DNA of 32,811 nt from positions 1 through 32,811 of the forward strand of contig NZ_JAQGJT010000091.1 in NCBI RefSeq assembly GCF_028290495.1. The letters run 5' to 3'. Below the pieces are notes generated by a model, which worked only from the letters and a program-made list of their open reading frames with translations, did no database searches and had not been told where the DNA came from. Below, piece by piece: positions 1 through 7,250 of the stretch. Within the stretch, counting starts at the first letter, position 1. The number at the start of each line of letters is the position of its first letter. Made by a program: the position numbers and the translations under genes. This DNA is from Tardiphaga sp. (lineage in GTDB: Bacteria > Pseudomonadota > Alphaproteobacteria > Rhizobiales > Xanthobacteraceae).

Positions 1-65
1 CCGCGGTCGACGACCTGCTTGACCGCTTCTTCTTTAAATTCCGGGGTAAATCTCTGTGTACTCAC
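1..65 (-). CDS. IS3-family transposase OrfA, N-terminal part only
   Basis: The protein starts with GTG at 65-63, preceded by a strong AGGAGG ribosome-binding site, and runs off the left edge. The visible residues begin (M)STQRFTPEFKEEAVKQVVD, the typical first helix of IS3-family OrfA proteins, which carry an N-terminal helix-turn-helix and bind the terminal repeats. Only about 21 residues are visible, so the subgroup cannot be named. It is the first gene of the insertion sequence whose left end lies at about 125. Confidence 0.8.
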   Translation of the reverse strand, partial: MSTQRFTPEFKEEAVKQVVDR

Positions 66-125
66 AAGCTGCCTCCTATGCTCCAAGGATAGGCTAGGCT
101 TGTCTACCGAAACAGGGGCAGTCCA
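1..125 (-). mobile_element. IS3-family insertion sequence, left end (rest outside the window)
   Basis: The minus strand reads from a terminal-repeat-like sequence beginning TGGACTGCCCCTGTTTCGG (inner part 107-125) through a ribosome-binding site into an OrfA start at 65. That is the normal layout of the left end of an IS3-family element. The exact outer boundary is uncertain. Just outside lies a near-palindrome CACCCAAATTTGGTG (about 129-143) followed by TGTCCA to 146, so the element could instead end at 146. The other end lies beyond the left edge of the window. Confidence 0.75.
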
Positions 126-146
126 AACACCCAAATTTGGTGTCCA

Positions 147-320
147 TCAAACCGGCAGCAGCTCAGGCAGACCACCAGGCTACCTAACATCGTTCGCGGT
201 CAGACCGCGCCCAAGCAGATCATGATCCAGGGCGCGATCATCACCAAGGCCTACTATGCGCCCTGGCTGATGCCGTACAAGGATCGCACGTGCGTCCCCG
301 AGACCTACATCCTTGAATAG
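147..320 (+). pseudogene. C-terminal remnant of an unknown protein, cut by the IS3 element
   Basis: An open frame without a start enters directly from the insertion-sequence end and stops with TAG at 318-320. It ends in residues such as QIMIQGAIITKAYY and YKDRTCVPETYILE, which look like real coding sequence (alphaproteobacterial codon use, third-position G/C) and not noise. I do not recognise the family. A perfect hairpin follows 5 bases after the stop, consistent with a true gene end. The simplest reading is that the IS3 element inserted into, or deleted, the front of a gene and left about 55 codons. The N-terminal limit is set by the IS boundary and is approximate. Confidence 0.5.
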
Positions 321-325
321 CTACG

Positions 326-363
326 TCTGGCTTGCAGCGGGGCTTGGTCCGCTGCAAGCCAGA
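326..363 (+). terminator. Perfect 15-bp hairpin after the truncated gene
   Basis: TCTGGCTTGCAGCGG (326-340) and CCGCTGCAAGCCAGA (349-363) are exact reverse complements around an 8-base loop. The hairpin lies 5 bases after the stop at 320. There is no clear U-tract, so it may be a Rho-independent-like terminator or an RNA 3'-end stabiliser. It would also lie downstream of the catC remnant on the minus strand. Confidence 0.6.
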
Positions 364-490
364 TCCTGGCCCGTTCACTTGGGAACCGGAGAAGCCATCC
401 CGGGCAGGATCGCGATGCCGCCGCGGATTTGGTCATGGGTGGGCTCGGCGAGTCGAGCGATAGCATGTGGCAAGAAACGGCTTCGTTCAT

Positions 491-715
491 TTAGCTATCG
501 TCAGCGCGAACCGGTGAAGGATGCCGGCACAAGGGCGTCACTGTCACGCACATGAAGGGAAACAGCGGCAACGTCGACAGGACGTTGTTTAGCGCCTCGT
601 TGCTCTCGACACCGAAAATGCTGACGTTGGCATAGCGTCCGGCGCCCCTCCAAAGATGGCGCCACTGGCTGCTGCTTTGCATCTCCTGTGCGCGTTCGCG
701 CTCGGTCTTCTTCAA
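491..715 (-). pseudogene. catC: Muconolactone delta-isomerase, 5'-truncated remnant
   Basis: The 74-residue frame matches the C-terminal three quarters of CatC, the small decameric isomerase that turns muconolactone into 3-oxoadipate enol-lactone. Recognisable blocks are WRHLWRGAGRYANVSIF, LPLFPF and the family signature VTPLCRHP near the C-terminus. Family members are about 90-96 residues and begin with a conserved MLF-V-M-V segment. Here that segment is absent: an in-frame TAG lies just before residue one, the only start is a TTG at 715 without a ribosome-binding site, and the upstream DNA runs into an intergenic repeat. The fragment lies downstream of catB on the same strand, the usual catBC order, so the operon was probably intact once. 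I infer a nonfunctional remnant. Confidence 0.8.
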
Positions 716-744
716 CTAGAGCTTTTCTGGATTGAGCCTACTCG

Positions 745-877
745 CCGTCCTCATGGTGAAGAGCACGCCACTTGGCGCGCGTCTCGAACCATGAAGCGTT
801 TGTCGCCCATCCCGATCGAATGGCGTTGCCATTCGCTGGAGACGCGGTCGAAGGCGACCGCTCCTCAGGATGAGAAA
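745..877. repeat. Bradyrhizobium-type intergenic inverted repeat
   Basis: Outer arms CTCATGGTGAAGAGC (about 750-764) and GCTCCTCAGGATGAG (about 860-874) are imperfect reverse complements. An inner pair TCATGGT / ACCATGA (from 751 and ending near 793) forms a second hairpin. Elements with the CTCATGGTGAGGAGC...GCTCCTCAGGATGAG pattern are, from general knowledge, very common between genes in Bradyrhizobium and Rhodopseudomonas. It occupies most of the 314-base gap between catB and the catC remnant. I see no gene in 716-1029. Confidence 0.65.
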
Positions 878-1029
878 TTCTTGCGGAGAGAATGGTCCAT
901 CTCAAAACGAAGATGCTCTAATCGACTACATCGGCAGCAAGCCCCGGCGGGATCTGTACGTCCATCTCTACAGGAAAAAAGCATGACTCAAACTCCTGTC
1001 TTTGCACGGGATGAATGGTCACGCGGCGC

Positions 1030-2163
1030 CTAGCCATCACGACGAAAGAACGCGACCCGGTCCATGTCCAGTTCGACGCCAATTCCGGGACCTGTCGGCA
1101 CCTGCAACATGAAGTCGCCGTAACGCAGTGGCGTCGCGAGAATCTCTTCGGTCAGCAGCAGCGGCCCGAACAGCTCGGTACCCCATGGGAGTTTCGGCAG
1201 CACGGAGAACACCTGCGCCGACGCCGCGGTGCCGACACCGCCTTCCAGCATCGTCCCGCCATACAGGCCGACGCCTGCGGCCTCGCCGATCGCAGCCATT
1301 TTGACCGCATCGTAGAGCCCTCCGGCCTGGTTGATCTTCAACGCGAATACGTCGGCGCCACCGCGCGCCGCGATGTCAAAAGCATCCGTCGTGCCATGCA
1401 GGGCTTCGTCGGCCATGAGCGGCACCGCGAAGCGGCCGCTGAGGCGGGCCTGGGCGCCGCGATTGTCGCGCGACAGCGGCTGTTCGATGAGGTCGACGCC
1501 GGCCGCCTCCAAAGCGGGAATGCCGCGCCGCGCTTCCGGCTCGCTCCAGGCTTGATTTACGTCGACTCGCACGCTGGCGCGGTCGCCGAGCGCCTTCTTG
1601 ATGGCCGCCACATGCGCCACGTCGTCGTCCACGGAACGCAAGCCGATCTTCAACTTGAAAATGTTGTGGCGGCGCGCATCGAGCATCTGCTGGGCTTCCT
1701 CAATATCGCGTCTGGTGTCACCGCTGGCCAGCGTCCAGGCCACCGGCAGACTGTCGTGCTGCCGGCCGCCGAGCAGTTCCGACACCGGCAGGTCGAGACG
1801 CTTGCCGAGCGCGTCCAGCAGTGCCGTCTCCACCGCACATTTGGCGAAACGGTTGCCTTTGACCCGCCGCTTTACCTCGTTCATCAGCAACGCGACGCGC
1901 GACGCAACCCCACCAATGATCGCCGGGGCGATGTAGGTGTCCACGGTGAGCTTGATGCCTTCGGGACTCTCCTCACCGTAGCTGAGGCCGCCGATAGTCG
2001 TGCCTTCACCGATGCCGACCGTCCCGTCCGAACACCGGATCATGACAAGGACGAGGGTCTGGCTGTTCATCGTATGCATCGACAGGCGATGCGGGCGGAT
2101 CGTCGGCACGTCGATCAGGATCGTCTCGACCGCATCGACGCGGATTGTCACGCTGCTGCTCAT
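1030..2163 (-). CDS. catB: Muconate cycloisomerase
   Basis: The enzyme cycloisomerises cis,cis-muconate to muconolactone in the catechol branch of the beta-ketoadipate pathway. It is a full-length (377 aa) enolase-superfamily protein. The KLK motif carrying the catalytic lysine is at residues 170-172. Metal ligands follow as D201 (DVNQAW), E227 (IEQPL) and D252 (MADEAL), then K276 (ALKINQ) and E307 (TMLEGG). I start at the ATG at 2163 because an AGGAAG ribosome-binding site lies 9 bases upstream; an ATG three codons earlier (2172) directly abuts that site. The gene lies 86 bases after a periplasmic-receptor gene and upstream of the broken catC. The product would need a CatC from elsewhere to be useful. 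A related muconate-lactonising or chloromuconate specificity cannot be excluded. Confidence 0.9.
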   Translation of the reverse strand: MSSSVTIRVDAVETILIDVPTIRPHRLSMHTMNSQTLVLVMIRCSDGTVGIGEGTTIGGLSYGEESPEGIKLTVDTYIAPAIIGGVASRVALLMNEVKRRVKGNRFAKCAVETALLDALGKRLDLPVSELLGGRQHDSLPVAWTLASGDTRRDIEEAQQMLDARRHNIFKLKIGLRSVDDDVAHVAAIKKALGDRASVRVDVNQAWSEPEARRGIPALEAAGVDLIEQPLSRDNRGAQARLSGRFAVPLMADEALHGTTDAFDIAARGGADVFALKINQAGGLYDAVKMAAIGEAAGVGLYGGTMLEGGVGTAASAQVFSVLPKLPWGTELFGPLLLTEEILATPLRYGDFMLQVPTGPGIGVELDMDRVAFFRRDG

Positions 2164-2249
2164 GATAGGCATCTTCCTGTTGTCCCCGACCGGGCTGACG
2201 GATCGCGGAACCGTCACCGGTGATCCGCTGTTCGCAGACTTCGTGCGGG

Positions 2250-3455
2250 CTATTTCTTGATCAGCGGGCAGCGCGAAGCCGCGAGCGGCTGGAACGCGTC
2301 GTCTCCGGAGACCGTTGCAAGCAGCTTGTAGTCGTCCCAGCGCGCTTTGGATTCCGACGGCTTCTTCACTTCGAACAGGTACATGTCGTGCACCATGCGG
2401 CCGTCTTCGCGGATCCGGCCGTTCTTCGCGAACATGTCGTTGATCGGCGTTTCCTTCATCGCCTTCATCACGGCGGCCGATTCGACGGTGCCGGCCTTCT
2501 TGACCGCGTTCAGGTAGGTCGTAACCGACGAGTAGACGCCAGCCTGTGCCGAGGTCGGTGCGCGCTTGGTGCGCTGCATAAACCGCTTGGCGAAAGCGCG
2601 GGTTTCGTCGTTGAGGTCCCAATAGAATGCCTCGGCCAGCAGCAGGCCTTGCGCGGTCTCCAGTCCGACGCTGTCGATGTCGGAGATGAAGGCCAGCAAC
2701 GGCGCCATCTTCTGTCCGGACTGGGTCAGGCCGAACTCCGCTGCCTGCTTGATTGCGTTGATGGTGTCGCCGCCGGCATTGGCGAGACCGATCACGTTGG
2801 CCTTGGAACTCTGGGCCTGCAGCAGGAACGACGAGAAGTCCGACGTATTGATCGGGTGCTTGACGCTGCCGAGCACCTTGCCGCCGGCCTTGACGACGAT
2901 GTTCGAGGTATCGCGCTCCAGCTCCTGACCGAACGCGTAGTCCGCCGTGAGGAAGAACCAGCTGTTCAGTCCGCGCTTCACCGTGGCCAGGCCCGTGACG
3001 CTGGCCAGCGCATAGGTGTCATAGGTGTAGTGGACGATATAAGGACCGCAGGCCTCGTTGGTGAGCCTCACCGCGCCGGGACCATTGAACATGATGATCT
3101 TGCCACGCGCTTTGGCCATTTCGGCGGCGGCCAGCGCCGTGGCCGAGCCCGCGACATCGACGATGGCTTCGACGCCCTGGTTGTCGATCATTTCTCGGGT
3201 GAAATTCGCGGCGAGGTCCGACTTGTTGAGATGGTCGGCGACGACAATCTGGACCTTGCGGCCAAGCACTTCACCACCGAAATCCTCGACCGCCATCTTG
3301 GCGGCGGCCTCACTGCCCGGCCCCGTGATGTCGGCAAACAGGCCGGACATGTCGAGCACGGCGCCCAGCTTAAGCGGCTTGACGTCCTGAGCCGATGCAG
3401 CCGAGGCGGCAAAAAACACGACGGATGCCATGAAACCTGAAACCAACTTATTCAC
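2250..3455 (-). CDS. ABC transporter substrate-binding protein, LIV (branched-chain amino acid) type
   Basis: This is a periplasmic receptor of the type I leucine-binding fold (401 aa). A Sec signal peptide spans residues 1-22 (hydrophobic core VVFFAASAA, probable cleavage ASA|QD). The mature protein starts with KLGAVLDMSGLFADITGPG, the usual first strand and ligand loop of this family. The GTG start at 3455 is chosen because AGGGAG lies 6 bases upstream and the signal peptide follows at once; the longer upstream frame is not protein-like. It lies between a Bug-type receptor gene and catB, with no permease or ATPase next to it, so it must borrow them or is a leftover. Family members near aromatic catabolic genes often bind aromatic acids; the ligand here is unknown. 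Confidence 0.88.
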   Translation of the reverse strand: MNKLVSGFMASVVFFAASAASAQDVKPLKLGAVLDMSGLFADITGPGSEAAAKMAVEDFGGEVLGRKVQIVVADHLNKSDLAANFTREMIDNQGVEAIVDVAGSATALAAAEMAKARGKIIMFNGPGAVRLTNEACGPYIVHYTYDTYALASVTGLATVKRGLNSWFFLTADYAFGQELERDTSNIVVKAGGKVLGSVKHPINTSDFSSFLLQAQSSKANVIGLANAGGDTINAIKQAAEFGLTQSGQKMAPLLAFISDIDSVGLETAQGLLLAEAFYWDLNDETRAFAKRFMQRTKRAPTSAQAGVYSSVTTYLNAVKKAGTVESAAVMKAMKETPINDMFAKNGRIREDGRMVHDMYLFEVKKPSESKARWDDYKLLATVSGDDAFQPLAASRCPLIKK

Positions 3456-3534
3456 ATTGTTCTCCCTGAGCGCTCTCGCGATGAGCGCGCTTGATATTCC
3501 TGAGTAGCTGATCGCCTGATGGCAGGAATTGCCG

Positions 3535-4533
3535 TTACTGGCTGCCGCGGATCCCCGCGGCATCGACGATCTGCTTCCACTTGGCGCTTTCCTTCGCCAG
3601 ATGTGCGGCAAGCTCCTGCGGCGTCGATGCGATCACACGACCGCTGACATCCGCGAAGCGCTTCTGCACGTCGGGATCGGCGAGAATCTTGCGGATGTCC
3701 GCGCTGATGCGCTCGGCCAGCGCCGGCTGCATCTGGCCCGGACCAAAAATGGCCCACCAGTTGGCAAGCTCGAAGCCCGGCACGCCGGATTCGTCGATCG
3801 TCGGCACGTCCGGCAGTGCAGCGATGCGCTGCTTGGTGGTGACGGCAATGGCGCGGACGCTGCCGCCCTGCACCTGCGGAAGGGCTGTCGAGGCGTTGTC
3901 GAACATCAGGTCGATCCGCCCGGACATCAGGTCGGTCAGCGCCGGCGACGAGCCGCGATAGGGCACGTGGGTCAGTTCGACATTGGCCTGCTGCCGGAAC
4001 ATTTCCGCGGCCAGATGCAGAGACGATCCGATGCCGGCGGAGCCATAGGTCGCGCCACCCGATTTTGCCTTCTCCTTCGACAAGACGATCAGATCCTTGA
4101 TGTTCTTGATCGACGACGAGGCGGGCACCAGCACCACATTCGGTGTCTCCAGCGCTAGGGTCAGCGGTGTCAGGTCCTTTATCGGATCGAACGGCATCGA
4201 CTTGAAAAGCCAGGGATTGACCGCCACGGCAATCGAGGCGAGCACCAGCGTGTAACCGTCCGGCGCACTCTTGGCGGCTGCGTTGATGCCGATATTGGAT
4301 CCCGCCCCGGCCCTGTTATCGACAATGACCTGCTGGCCGTAGATTTGGCCCAGCTTCTCGGCAATCGTTCGTCCGATAATGTCGGCGGCGCCGCCCGCCG
4401 CGAAGGGGACGATCAACTGGATCGGTTTGGTTGGATACCCCTGAGCCACAGCCCCGCTCGCACCTATCGCCACAGAACCAAATACCGCTACGGCAAACCA
4501 CGCGCGGGCTAAAAAGGTCAGTTGTGACTGCAT
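3535..4533 (-). CDS. Bug-family (TctC-like) periplasmic substrate-binding protein
   Basis: The 332-residue protein has a signal peptide (1-30, cleavage about AVA|QG) and then YPTKPIQLIVPFAAGGAAD, the hallmark start of Bug receptors of tripartite tricarboxylate transporters. Later family landmarks are NRAGAGSNIG and HVPYRGSSPALTDLMSG. I use the ATG at 4533, preceded by GGGAGG 4-5 bases upstream; a second ATG at 4545 has a poor site. It is the first gene of the minus-strand cat cluster and is divergent from the LysR gene. No TctA/TctB membrane partner is in the window, which is common because alphaproteobacteria and betaproteobacteria encode many orphan Bug proteins. Ligands of this family include carboxylates and aromatic acids; none can be assigned here. 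Confidence 0.9.
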   Translation of the reverse strand: MQSQLTFLARAWFAVAVFGSVAIGASGAVAQGYPTKPIQLIVPFAAGGAADIIGRTIAEKLGQIYGQQVIVDNRAGAGSNIGINAAAKSAPDGYTLVLASIAVAVNPWLFKSMPFDPIKDLTPLTLALETPNVVLVPASSSIKNIKDLIVLSKEKAKSGGATYGSAGIGSSLHLAAEMFRQQANVELTHVPYRGSSPALTDLMSGRIDLMFDNASTALPQVQGGSVRAIAVTTKQRIAALPDVPTIDESGVPGFELANWWAIFGPGQMQPALAERISADIRKILADPDVQKRFADVSGRVIASTPQELAAHLAKESAKWKQIVDAAGIRGSQ

Positions 4534-4597
4534 GAAGCCTCCCATTTACTCTGTTTTTGCTTGAAATGGGCCGGGCAGTTGCCGCACCAATCCATTA

Positions 4598-4664
4598 TTG
4601 ACAAGCAGTGGCACGGCAAGCGTCATAGGCCAACACAGCAAAAACTATAGATCCGATAGAAGGA
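4598..4664 (+). promoter_or_regulatory. Candidate LysR promoter and T-N11-A box
   Basis: A TTGACA at 4598-4603 could be the -35 of the LysR gene, with a poor -10 near 4621-4627. ATCC (4651-4654) and GGAT (4662-4665) form the interrupted palindrome ATCC-N7-GGAT, which contains T-N11-A (4652-4664), the usual core of LysR-type operators. It lies only 11 bases before the LysR start, so it fits autoregulation and control of the divergent Bug/catB operon. This is motif reading only. Confidence 0.4.
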
Positions 4665-4675
4665 TGTAATCGGCC

Positions 4676-5554
4676 ATGGACCCCAGGCGCCTCGGCTATT
4701 TTCTGGCAATTGTAGCGCATGGCCGCATGGCAAAGGCCGCAGAGGTCCTTGGGGTCGCCCAGCCGACGCTTTCGCAGCAAATCCGCGCCCTTGAGCAGGA
4801 TTTAGGTACCGTTCTGTTCGACAGGACATCCAACGGCATGCAACTGACCGCGACGGGACTTGCGCTTCGCGAACATGCCGAACGATTGATCGTCCAGAGC
4901 AAGGCGGCACGGACCGCGATTGCCGAACTGGAAGGCGGTATGACCGGCACACTTCGCGTTGGTGTCATACACACCTACAGTATGGCGTTCCTACCACAGA
5001 TGATCGGCAGTTTCAGCCGTAAGTACCCCAACGTTCGGCTCAAAGTCGAGGCCAGCAACGCACGCAGCGTCGAGCAGCGCATCCTGTCCGGGCACCTCGA
5101 CGTCGGAATCGCTTTCGATCCGCCACAGCACCTCGAACTGGGGGTCGATCGATTGTTCGAGGAGCGGCTGGTTCTTGTTCTGGCGAAATCGCAAAACCGG
5201 CCGCCGCAGCAATCCATTTCGCTGGCTGCGCTCGCACGCCGTCCTCTGGCGCTGCTAACAACGGCATTCGCGACCCGGCGCATTCTCGACGAGTCGCTCG
5301 GGCCGGATGTCAAGCTCGATATCCGCGTCGAAATGGATTCGGTCGAGGCGTTGATCGAACTCGCAAGATCGGGAGGATTGCCTACCGTCCTGGCCGATCG
5401 AAGCCTGAATGCCCGGAAAGACCTGGCGGTGATCCCAATAGGTCCTCCGTGGATCCGCCGTTCCGGAGCTCTGTTATGGGATGCTCACCGCTACCAGACT
5501 GCCGCCGCCCGCGCCTTTATGGCAATTGCCCGAAGCACGACCAAAAGCCTCTAA
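4676..5554 (+). CDS. LysR-family transcriptional regulator
   Basis: The 292-residue protein has an N-terminal winged helix-turn-helix (about residues 1-60, with AKAAEVLGVAQPTLSQQI as recognition region and LEQDLGTVLFDR) and a C-terminal effector-binding domain starting near GTLRVGV. Length and layout are standard. It is transcribed away from the Bug/receptor/catB operon, the classic arrangement of a LysR regulator with its target. By position it is a CatR-like regulator that may respond to muconate or another pathway acid. Sequence alone does not separate CatR/BenM from CynR-type members. Ribosome binding would use AAGGA about 10 bases before the ATG. The next gene (5626-5919) converges on it. 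Confidence 0.9.
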   Translation: MDPRRLGYFLAIVAHGRMAKAAEVLGVAQPTLSQQIRALEQDLGTVLFDRTSNGMQLTATGLALREHAERLIVQSKAARTAIAELEGGMTGTLRVGVIHTYSMAFLPQMIGSFSRKYPNVRLKVEASNARSVEQRILSGHLDVGIAFDPPQHLELGVDRLFEERLVLVLAKSQNRPPQQSISLAALARRPLALLTTAFATRRILDESLGPDVKLDIRVEMDSVEALIELARSGGLPTVLADRSLNARKDLAVIPIGPPWIRRSGALLWDAHRYQTAAARAFMAIARSTTKSL

Positions 5555-5625
5555 TGGGTCGAAGGGCAGTTTCTGAACAGCACTGACGCAACACGGTCAC
5601 CGTCCTCTGAGCCCGGCGCATTGGT

Positions 5626-5919
5626 CTATGTCATAACGACAGACATCTTCCGATCGAAATTGCGGAGACTGACCTCCAGGTTGGCCAGCCCGACTTTTTC
5701 AATCGCGCCATGGCTTACGGCCAGGCCGAGCACCTTTTTTAAACGTTTGAGCCCGATGTCGAGAAAGGCTTCTCGCATCTGCGGATCAACCGGAATCTTG
5801 AGTTGATCGCCGTCAATTTTGTAAGTGCGCGGCGCTCTAGGATTTGCCTCATAAACAAAATCGATGCAGGCTGCGGCGAACTCGCGTTCTTGCGTCGTCA
5901 GATCCACCGTCTGAGCCAT
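5626..5919 (-). CDS. Uncharacterised 97-residue protein downstream of boxA
   Basis: A small soluble protein without signal peptide or membrane segment. It starts MAQTVDLTTQEREFAAACIDFVY and ends with basic stretches (LKRLKKVLG, SLRNFDRKM). I do not recognise the family. An AGGA site lies about 10 bases upstream of the ATG, and the frame is well separated from others, so I think it is a real gene. It is the last gene of the box operon, 62 bases after boxA on the same strand. Position suggests co-expression with benzoyl-CoA oxygenase, perhaps as an accessory factor, but that is inference. It converges with the LysR gene ending at 5554. Confidence 0.6.
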   Translation of the reverse strand: MAQTVDLTTQEREFAAACIDFVYEANPRAPRTYKIDGDQLKIPVDPQMREAFLDIGLKRLKKVLGLAVSHGAIEKVGLANLEVSLRNFDRKMSVVMT

Positions 5920-5981
5920 TGCTGCTGATCCTCGATCTTTACACGCGATACAGATGAGAAGTCGGCGATTTCAATTATACC

Positions 5982-7172
5982 TTAGTACGTCTCGACGTGA
6001 TAGCGCCCGCTCGCCCGCATGCTCGCCTTCAGTTCGCTCCAGTCCATCGAAGCCGCCCGGCAGACGTCGGAAAACGCCTCTTCGACACCGCTCTCCATGC
6101 CCTTGAGGCCGCATATGTAGATATGCGTCTGCTCCTCGTTCAGAAGCGCGATTACCTCGGCTGCCTCGCTGCGGATGCGATCCTGAACATAGACCCGCGC
6201 TTCGCCGGGGACGCGCGAATAGCAGAAGTGCTTCCCGAGTAGCTTCTCAGGCACTTTCTGCAATGGCCCAAAATAGGGAAGCTCTTCCGGGCGCCGCGCG
6301 CCGAAAAAAAGCGTGAGGCGGCCGGGCGCGTTCGGCATCGCGCGGCGTCGCCGTTCCGTAAACCCCCGAAACGGCGCCGAACCCGTGCCGGTGCAAATCA
6401 TGCAGATATTGGCGGCGGGGTCGTTTGGCAGCAGGAACGTGGCGCCGAACGGGCCGGTAACCTGCACCTTGGCGCCGCGCGACAGGTCGCAGAGATAGTT
6501 AGAGCAGACCCCACCTATCTCGCGCTTCACGGTGAGAGCGAGATTATTGGCGTTCGGCTTTTCGCCATCGCGCGAACTGGCAATCGAATAGAGCCGGACC
6601 TGATGCGGCTTGCCCTCTGCGTCCGTTCCCGGCGGGACGACGCCGATACTCTGCCCTTCCAGCACCGGAAACGGCTGGTCGCCGAAATCGAGAATCATGT
6701 GCCGCACATCCGAATCGGCGTCGGCATGGGTGAGCCGGAAGTTGCCCGTCACCGTGGCCATCGCCGGCTTGCCGCGGTTGTAGAGATTGACGGAAGGCTT
6801 ACTCGCCGATGGGGGCGCGACCGGCTTGCCGCCGAGGCCCTTACGGGCCTCTTCCAGCAGCGCATCGATATCGTCTTCCAGTGCCTCGACCGCCCCGCCG
6901 TCGCTCGCGCTCTCCAACTCTTGCTGAGCAGGAAGATCGCTCCAGGAAAGCTGTTCCTCCAGAGAGTACGGCGCGGCGACGACGCGCCAGTTATCGATCG
7001 CCCCTGTGGGACACGGTGAAATGCAGTCCATGCAGTAATTGCAGATGTCGGCATTGACGACATAGTTGTTGTCGTCGTGCGTAATCGCATCGATCGGGCA
7101 GCTCTCCTCGCACGTGTTGCACCTGATGCAGATCTCGGGATCGATCAGGTGCTGTTTCAATGGAGCGTTCAT
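5982..7172 (-). CDS. boxA: Benzoyl-CoA epoxidase reductase component BoxA
   Basis: BoxA passes electrons from NADPH to the diiron oxygenase BoxB. The 396-residue protein starts with two 4Fe-4S ferredoxin clusters: C15, C18, C21, C25 ([12 protein letters not shown]) and C44, C47, C50, C54 ([12 protein letters not shown]). After an acidic linker (about 75-130) comes a ferredoxin-NADP reductase module, with the FAD motif RLYSIASS at 193-200, GVCSNYL at 221-227 and the NADPH-binding [10 protein letters not shown] at 261-270. It ends in the typical aromatic C-terminus (VETY). This fusion is diagnostic for BoxA. It follows boxB with a 78-base gap that contains a possible hairpin. All cluster cysteines are present, so it should be functional. 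Confidence 0.95.
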   Translation of the reverse strand: MNAPLKQHLIDPEICIRCNTCEESCPIDAITHDDNNYVVNADICNYCMDCISPCPTGAIDNWRVVAAPYSLEEQLSWSDLPAQQELESASDGGAVEALEDDIDALLEEARKGLGGKPVAPPSASKPSVNLYNRGKPAMATVTGNFRLTHADADSDVRHMILDFGDQPFPVLEGQSIGVVPPGTDAEGKPHQVRLYSIASSRDGEKPNANNLALTVKREIGGVCSNYLCDLSRGAKVQVTGPFGATFLLPNDPAANICMICTGTGSAPFRGFTERRRRAMPNAPGRLTLFFGARRPEELPYFGPLQKVPEKLLGKHFCYSRVPGEARVYVQDRIRSEAAEVIALLNEEQTHIYICGLKGMESGVEEAFSDVCRAASMDWSELKASMRASGRYHVETY

Positions 7173-7201
7173 CGCGATTCTCAGGCGTTATGCTGCAACG
7201 A

Positions 7202-7239
7202 CGGACGGTGAGGGAGCGCGCGGCCCCGTACACCGTCCG
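7202..7239 (-). other. Inverted repeat between boxB and boxA
   Basis: CGGACGGTG (7202-7210) and CACCGTCCG (7231-7239) are exact reverse complements around a 20-base GC-rich loop, in the gap between the boxB stop and the boxA start. Possible roles are mRNA processing or tuning of BoxA relative to BoxB; nothing here proves function. Confidence 0.35.
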
Positions 7240-7250
7240 ACGGTTCGTTG

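Noticed and set aside
305..490. Small frames on both strands after the left-edge hairpin
   Set aside because: They include the hairpin itself and lack ribosome-binding sites and motifs.
656..1033. Plus-strand open frame of 125 codons before catB
   Set aside because: It runs through the catC remnant's opposite strand and the intergenic repeat, with arginine-rich composition and no ribosome-binding site.
1015..2223. Plus-strand open frame of about 400 codons
   Set aside because: It is the antisense shadow of catB. The protein is arginine/histidine-rich with no motif, while the minus strand has all enolase-superfamily residues.
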